Assembly (NCBI GenBank): GCA_031278315.1 | Contig: JAITKS010000240.1 | Location: forward strand, 1 to 17,220 | Direction of reading: 5' to 3' | Length of the DNA stretch: 17,220 nucleotides | Source of the DNA: Planctomycetaceae bacterium | GTDB lineage: Bacteria; Planctomycetota; Planctomycetia; Pirellulales; Thermoguttaceae | Shown: positions 14,251 to 17,220 of the stretch, one piece after another | Numbering within the stretch: the stretch's first letter is position 1 | Layout of the letters: every line of letters begins with the position of its first letter | Made by a program: the position numbers and the translations under genes | The notes under the pieces: model-generated | Seen by the model: the letters and a program-made list of their open reading frames with translations, nothing else | Told to the model about the DNA's origin: nothing | The model's database searches: none

Positions 14251-15672
14251 ATGAAAAAGAATATTTATTTACCGATAATTTTTGCTTATTGTTTATCTAT
14301 TGCTGCAATAGGTTGCAACCAGCCGCAAGTTCCATCTCCGCTGTCGAAAGAAGAACGTCAGAAAATAATAAATAGCTACGTCGAAGGAATTAAACATGAA
14401 GCCGAAAAAAATCCTATTGAAATCAATACCGCTAAAGAAATTAATGAAATCGAACTGTCGCCCAAAAACGAACATAATCTGCGATACTCAATACTTGTTC
14501 ATCAATTACTCTTTACAAATCAAATTAACGACGCTGTACAAGTTATCGTTAAAATAAATGATACAACAATAAAAGATACTTGTATTGCAGATATTGTTCG
14601 TCATCAAATAAAAGAATTTAATAAAACTAATGTCGATGAGAAATCGCCGTCTGCGTTAGAATCGATGTCTGCCAAGTTGTCAAATGAATTGCATGAAATC
14701 ATAAATGTTATCGAACAAACCAATGACCCGCTGCTCTTAACAGAATTAAACATCGAACTAGAAACAACTAGAAATACAATTCTTGATAAATCAGAAACAT
14801 CTGACACGTTGATTAAATTAGCAAACAAAATTCATAACGATAATAAAATTGACATAATTCGGCGAGTTAAATCAATACAAATGATCGTAAACTATCTCTT
14901 GAATAACAATCAAAAAAAACAAGCATTAGAAATTTGTAATCAATTGGAAAAAATAATAGACACAATTACTAATCCTGTTGACATCGTATTCGTATTACAT
15001 AATCTTTCGGCTTTATACATGCTGCTTGGCTCTGTTCCTGATGCAATTCGGACTTGCGAAACAGCTGTTCCATACGCCGGAAAAATAACAACTCCTGTAG
15101 AACACGCAACAGCAATATTGAAAATCGCTGAAACATTTTCAATACTACAAAACAATTTTATTAACAAACGCGAAATCGGAAAATTAATTCAACTGAAAAA
15201 ATTAATTTTGTCCGTCGATCCAATTATCGCAAGACACGACATAGAAGCAGAGAATAATATCAAACAAAATGTTTCTGAAACAAATAAACAAAACATTGCC
15301 GATAAAAGTTCTACCGCACAATCGGAAGTTTATCGGTCTAGCTCTACAGATTTAAGTTGGCAAGATATTCGTTTGAAACGCGATAAGTTATTACGTAATC
15401 TTGTACGGCGGCAAGTTTGGTTAGTTCCTGAATCGCAATTTTCATTGGACGATGTTTGGTCAACAATTCACGACATTGAAGATGATACATTACGCGATGA
15501 CGCTATTGTCGTTGCAATTGAAATGATGAGTATTACAGGAGAATTAGAAGAATCAAAAGATTGGGCAGATTTTATCAGCGACAAAAATAAAAAAAATGAA
15601 ATAATAAAAAAAATTGAAACCAAAATAGAATCAGCAACTCAACAACAAAATTCTATAAAAAAAATAGAATAA
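14251..15672 (+). CDS. Predicted lipoprotein with helical-repeat (TPR-like) body
   Basis: This 473-residue protein starts with a basic-hydrophobic signal peptide and a lipobox-like AAIGC (residues 18-22), so lipidation at C22 and membrane attachment facing the periplasm are likely. The rest is almost entirely α-helical in character. Two stretches resemble tetratricopeptide-type helix pairs: KKQALEICNQLEKIID (about 221-236) and LHNLSALYMLLGSVPDAIRTCETAV (split, about 249-273). They are followed by another helix pair at 281-298 (EHATAILKIAETFSILQN). A charged linker (about 330-370) leads to a final helical part (about 372-462) with LVRRQVWLVPESQFSLDD. No enzyme motif is visible. A scaffold or protein-binding role is plausible but unproven. 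The start is the ATG before the signal peptide; no Shine-Dalgarno sequence precedes it. Confidence 0.75.
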   Translation: MKKNIYLPIIFAYCLSIAAIGCNQPQVPSPLSKEERQKIINSYVEGIKHEAEKNPIEINTAKEINEIELSPKNEHNLRYSILVHQLLFTNQINDAVQVIVKINDTTIKDTCIADIVRHQIKEFNKTNVDEKSPSALESMSAKLSNELHEIINVIEQTNDPLLLTELNIELETTRNTILDKSETSDTLIKLANKIHNDNKIDIIRRVKSIQMIVNYLLNNNQKKQALEICNQLEKIIDTITNPVDIVFVLHNLSALYMLLGSVPDAIRTCETAVPYAGKITTPVEHATAILKIAETFSILQNNFINKREIGKLIQLKKLILSVDPIIARHDIEAENNIKQNVSETNKQNIADKSSTAQSEVYRSSSTDLSWQDIRLKRDKLLRNLVRRQVWLVPESQFSLDDVWSTIHDIEDDTLRDDAIVVAIEMMSITGELEESKDWADFISDKNKKNEIIKKIETKIESATQQQNSIKKIE

Positions 15673-15698
15673 TCGGGCAATAACGTAATAAAACATTG

Positions 15699-15837
15699 GT
15701 AATATTTCAGGAGAATATTTGTTTTTTTTGAGATCACAAAACACACGAAAAGGAGCTAACAATCAAGCTAACAATCAAGAAGTTCCGCTAGGAACAACAC
15801 TTTATTAACCGTATGCTTTAGCTTACGGAAGGAGCTT
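15699..15837. repeat. Element E7: left end plus modules, running into the 3' end of trmB
   Basis: A left end ggtaatatttcaggagaata (15699) is followed by a CACGAA module (15733-15755) and by a segment (15774-15837) that matches 14097-14160 at 62 of 64 bases. The segment holds the hairpin-forming ccgtatgctttagcttacgg. The matching right inverted repeat is absent. The element stops inside the trmB frame, so it is either truncated or inserted into the gene end. Confidence 0.75.
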
Positions 15838-16498
15838 CAAGATTGCTCTGTATATTTTTTCTGAATTTTGCTCTGAATACTTTTTCTCCCTTTATAATTG
15901 TTCGGCGTTCAAAGTGAGTGTTATAGTCAGTTTCTTCATTAGGCAAATTATCAGAAATATTGACATCAAATAATTCGAGTAACTTTATATTTTTTGAAAT
16001 TAAATCTAATGTCGATTGAAAATATTCTTCTACGTCTGTTCTGAAATACAAAATTCCGTTTGGAATTAAACGTTGTTCTATCAATTGTAAAACATCTTTC
16101 CGCAAGATTCGGCGTTTACGATGTGCACGTTTCCACCATGGATCCGGAAAATAAACATGAACGCTATGTAAAATGTTATCTGGTATCCATTCTATCAATA
16201 ATTTTGCTGCGTCACAACAAATTACAATTGCATTTTTACAAGACCGATTAAGTAATCTTGAAGCTGCTAATTTTGCATATTTCGAGCTGACTTCTATACC
16301 AATAAAATTGTGTTCCGTGAAATCATCTGCTGCCCGGCGTAAAAAACGTCCTTTCCCCGAACCGATTTCAAGTTCTATCGGCGCAACACGACCAAACAGC
16401 AACTCCATATCAAAAGATTCCGGAAGCTCTGAATAAGTACAGAAAACACCTGAAAGATCAAATTTTGAACTAATCGACTTAATTGAACGGCGTGACAT
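15818..16498 (-). CDS. trmB: tRNA (guanine-N7-)-methyltransferase TrmB
   Basis: TrmB makes m7G46 in the tRNA variable loop from S-adenosylmethionine. Family features are the SAM-binding motif IELEIGSGKGRF (41-52), an acidic residue after the second strand (GIEVSSKYA), the signature VYFPDPWWKRAHRKRR (115-130), YFRTDVEEYF (151-160), and the C-terminal THFERR (194-199) with GEKVFRAKF (204-212). At 226 residues it fits the family. The enzyme is complete through KFRKN. The last few codons and the TAA stop come from a dispersed repeat (EAPSVS is encoded by the end of the segment at 15774-15837), so the natural C-terminus was probably altered slightly without harm. The ATG at 16498 has no Shine-Dalgarno sequence. 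Element E8 begins 18 bp upstream of the gene. Confidence 0.95.
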   Translation of the reverse strand: MSRRSIKSISSKFDLSGVFCTYSELPESFDMELLFGRVAPIELEIGSGKGRFLRRAADDFTEHNFIGIEVSSKYAKLAASRLLNRSCKNAIVICCDAAKLLIEWIPDNILHSVHVYFPDPWWKRAHRKRRILRKDVLQLIEQRLIPNGILYFRTDVEEYFQSTLDLISKNIKLLELFDVNISDNLPNEETDYNTHFERRTIIKGEKVFRAKFRKNIQSNLEAPSVS

Positions 16499-16516
16499 AA
16501 TAATATTAAATTAATG

Positions 16517-16750
16517 GTAAATATATCAGTGGAATATTTTTTTTGACAGGATAAACAGGATAGTGGTTAGTGTATAGTTATTAGTTCGCATGCGGAGATT
16601 AGCACGGATTCTAAAGTTCAAATCACTATGGTTTCAAGTTTTGATTCTTTTAATTTATTATTTAAAAATCCTGTCAAAAAAACAAAACTAAAAATACGGT
16701 CGAGACGACCGCGTTCCCAATAACAATAAATTATTCCGCAGATATATTAC
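16517..16750. repeat. Inverted-repeat-bounded intergenic element E8 with nested inverted repeat (234 bp)
   Basis: The outer ends are gtaaatatatcagtggaata (16517) and aaattattccgcagatatat plus tac (to 16750). Nested inside is a perfect 15-bp inverted repeat, tttttttgacaggat (16538-16552) and atcctgtcaaaaaaa (16668-16682). Between this and the right end is the hairpin cggtcg-aga-cgaccg (16697-16711), shared with element E2 together with the whole right arm. Confidence 0.8.
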
Positions 16751-16775
16751 AACTCTTTTAAACTACTCTCATACT

Positions 16776-16846
16776 CTCACTTAATTTTCGATTCGAGCCG
16801 CATGTTTACATATCAGAAATTGTCAAGCAGACTTTTAATGAATAAC
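16776..16846 (+). repeat. Copy C of the dispersed 'ctcactt...attttcg' repeat
   Basis: Blocks ctcacttaattttcgattcg (16776-16795), tttacatatcagaaa (16805-16819) and cagacttttaatgaataac (16828-16846) match copy B in order and spacing, give or take a few bases. It lies between element E8 and the right-edge ORF. Confidence 0.6.
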
Positions 16847-16928
16847 ACACTTATATCACCGAAATTTCTAATAAGATAAGTATATAAAAAATACTGTGTA
16901 TTGTGACAATTTACATAAAGAAAAATCA

Positions 16929-17220
16929 TCACAATACACATAAATCCGATGCCAGTTCAGGTACTTGTTCCGGTGGTTCCGGTGCTGGTACCAGTGCTGG
17001 TTCCGTTGCTGGTTGCAGTTCCGTTGCTGGTTGCGGTTCCGTTGCTGGTTGCGGTTCCGTTGCTGGTTGCAGTTCCGTTGCTGGTTGCGGTTCCGTTACT
17101 GGTTGCAGTTCCGTTACTGGTTGCAGTTCCGTTGCTGGTTGCGGTTCCGTTGCTGGTTGCTGTTCCGTTGCTGGTTGCAGTTCCGTTGCTGGTTGCAGTT
17201 CCGTTGATGGTTGCTGTTCG
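16929..17220 (-). CDS. 3' end of an unrecognised gene encoding a Glu-x-Gln-Pro-(Ala/Val)-Thr repeat protein (5' end outside window)
   Basis: On the minus strand a frame is open from the window edge to a TGA at 16929-16931. It reads as about 12 hexapeptides E(L/P/Q)QP(A/V/S)T, then the less regular tail EPALVPAPEPPEQVPELAS and DLCVL. A hydrophilic Pro/Glu/Gln/Thr-rich C-terminal region is plausible for a surface, linker or disordered segment. The plus-strand alternatives are less likely: one gives an endless VPLLVA hydrophobic repeat from an ATG at 16949 with no ribosome binding site; the other gives an FRCWLR repeat that ends at 17207. The tract could also be a non-coding minisatellite. No function can be assigned from this part alone. 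Confidence 0.45.
   Translation of the reverse strand, partial: EQQPSTELQPATELQPATEQQPATEPQPATELQPVTELQPVTEPQPATELQPATEPQPATEPQPATELQPATEPALVPAPEPPEQVPELASDLCVL
17001..17216. repeat. 18-bp minisatellite, 12 units, continuing to the window edge
   Basis: Twelve adjoining 18-bp units ttccgttgctggttgc(a/g/t)g differ at only a few positions (the third-from-last base of the unit, gctg/actg/gatg). Less regular related sequence precedes it (16956-17000), and a partial thirteenth unit runs off the window. The period is a multiple of three, as in the HTH-membrane gene. Confidence 0.95.

Noticed and set aside
17001..17216. Possible CRISPR array or origin iterons at the right edge
   Set aside because: The 18-bp units are directly adjacent with no spacers, and no replication initiator gene or DnaA-box cluster is visible nearby. 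A protein-coding minisatellite explains it better.

Overview
The window is an AT-rich stretch of bacterial chromosome with widely spaced housekeeping genes. It most resembles a low-GC member of the Planctomycetes (or the wider PVC group). This is inferred from the gene types: a signal peptidase I with a zinc-ribbon insert and a very large second insert, a MerR/excisionase-like helix-turn-helix protein that ends in a membrane anchor, a FliL-like protein with no flagellar neighbours, and a small membrane-anchored protein of planctomycete type. No rRNA or marker gene in the window fixes the taxonomy.

Layout, left to right. The 3' end of an IS630-family transposase (2-382) runs in frame, with no stop, into ruvC (383-928). 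Next are a repeat-rich spacer, an ATP-dependent RNA ligase of the Deinococcus Rnl (DRB0094/Rnl5) type (1256-2383), a small membrane-anchored protein (2956-3393), a helix-turn-helix/acidic-repeat/membrane protein (3642-5168) and tRNA-Leu(UAA) (5361-5443). lepB (5787-7700) and rsmG (7928-8938) lie on the minus strand. ftsK (9792-12845), a FliL-like protein (13209-13796) and a lipoprotein (14251-15672) follow on the plus strand. trmB (15818-16498) is on the minus strand. At the right edge a minisatellite lies in what is best read as the 3' end of a minus-strand gene coding for a Glu-x-Gln-Pro-Ala-Thr repeat protein.

The genes do not form a pathway operon. Most stand alone, separated by 200-850 bases. 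Together they cover recombination (RuvC), RNA repair (RNA ligase), chromosome segregation (FtsK), secretion (LepB), and rRNA and tRNA methylation (RsmG, TrmB).

The most striking structure is outside the genes. Many spacers hold AT-rich, MITE-like elements bounded by a shared inverted repeat (core gtaatatatcagtggaat ... its complement). Their interiors differ and are built from interchangeable modules: CACGAA-type repeats, CCACAGAG-type repeats, GC-rich hairpins, and a gacaggat ... atcctgtc inverted repeat. One of these elements supplies the last codons and the stop of trmB. Short 6-, 13- and 18-bp tandem repeats recur both inside genes (HTH protein, rsmG, right-edge ORF) and between them, suggesting a genome prone to slippage-driven expansion.
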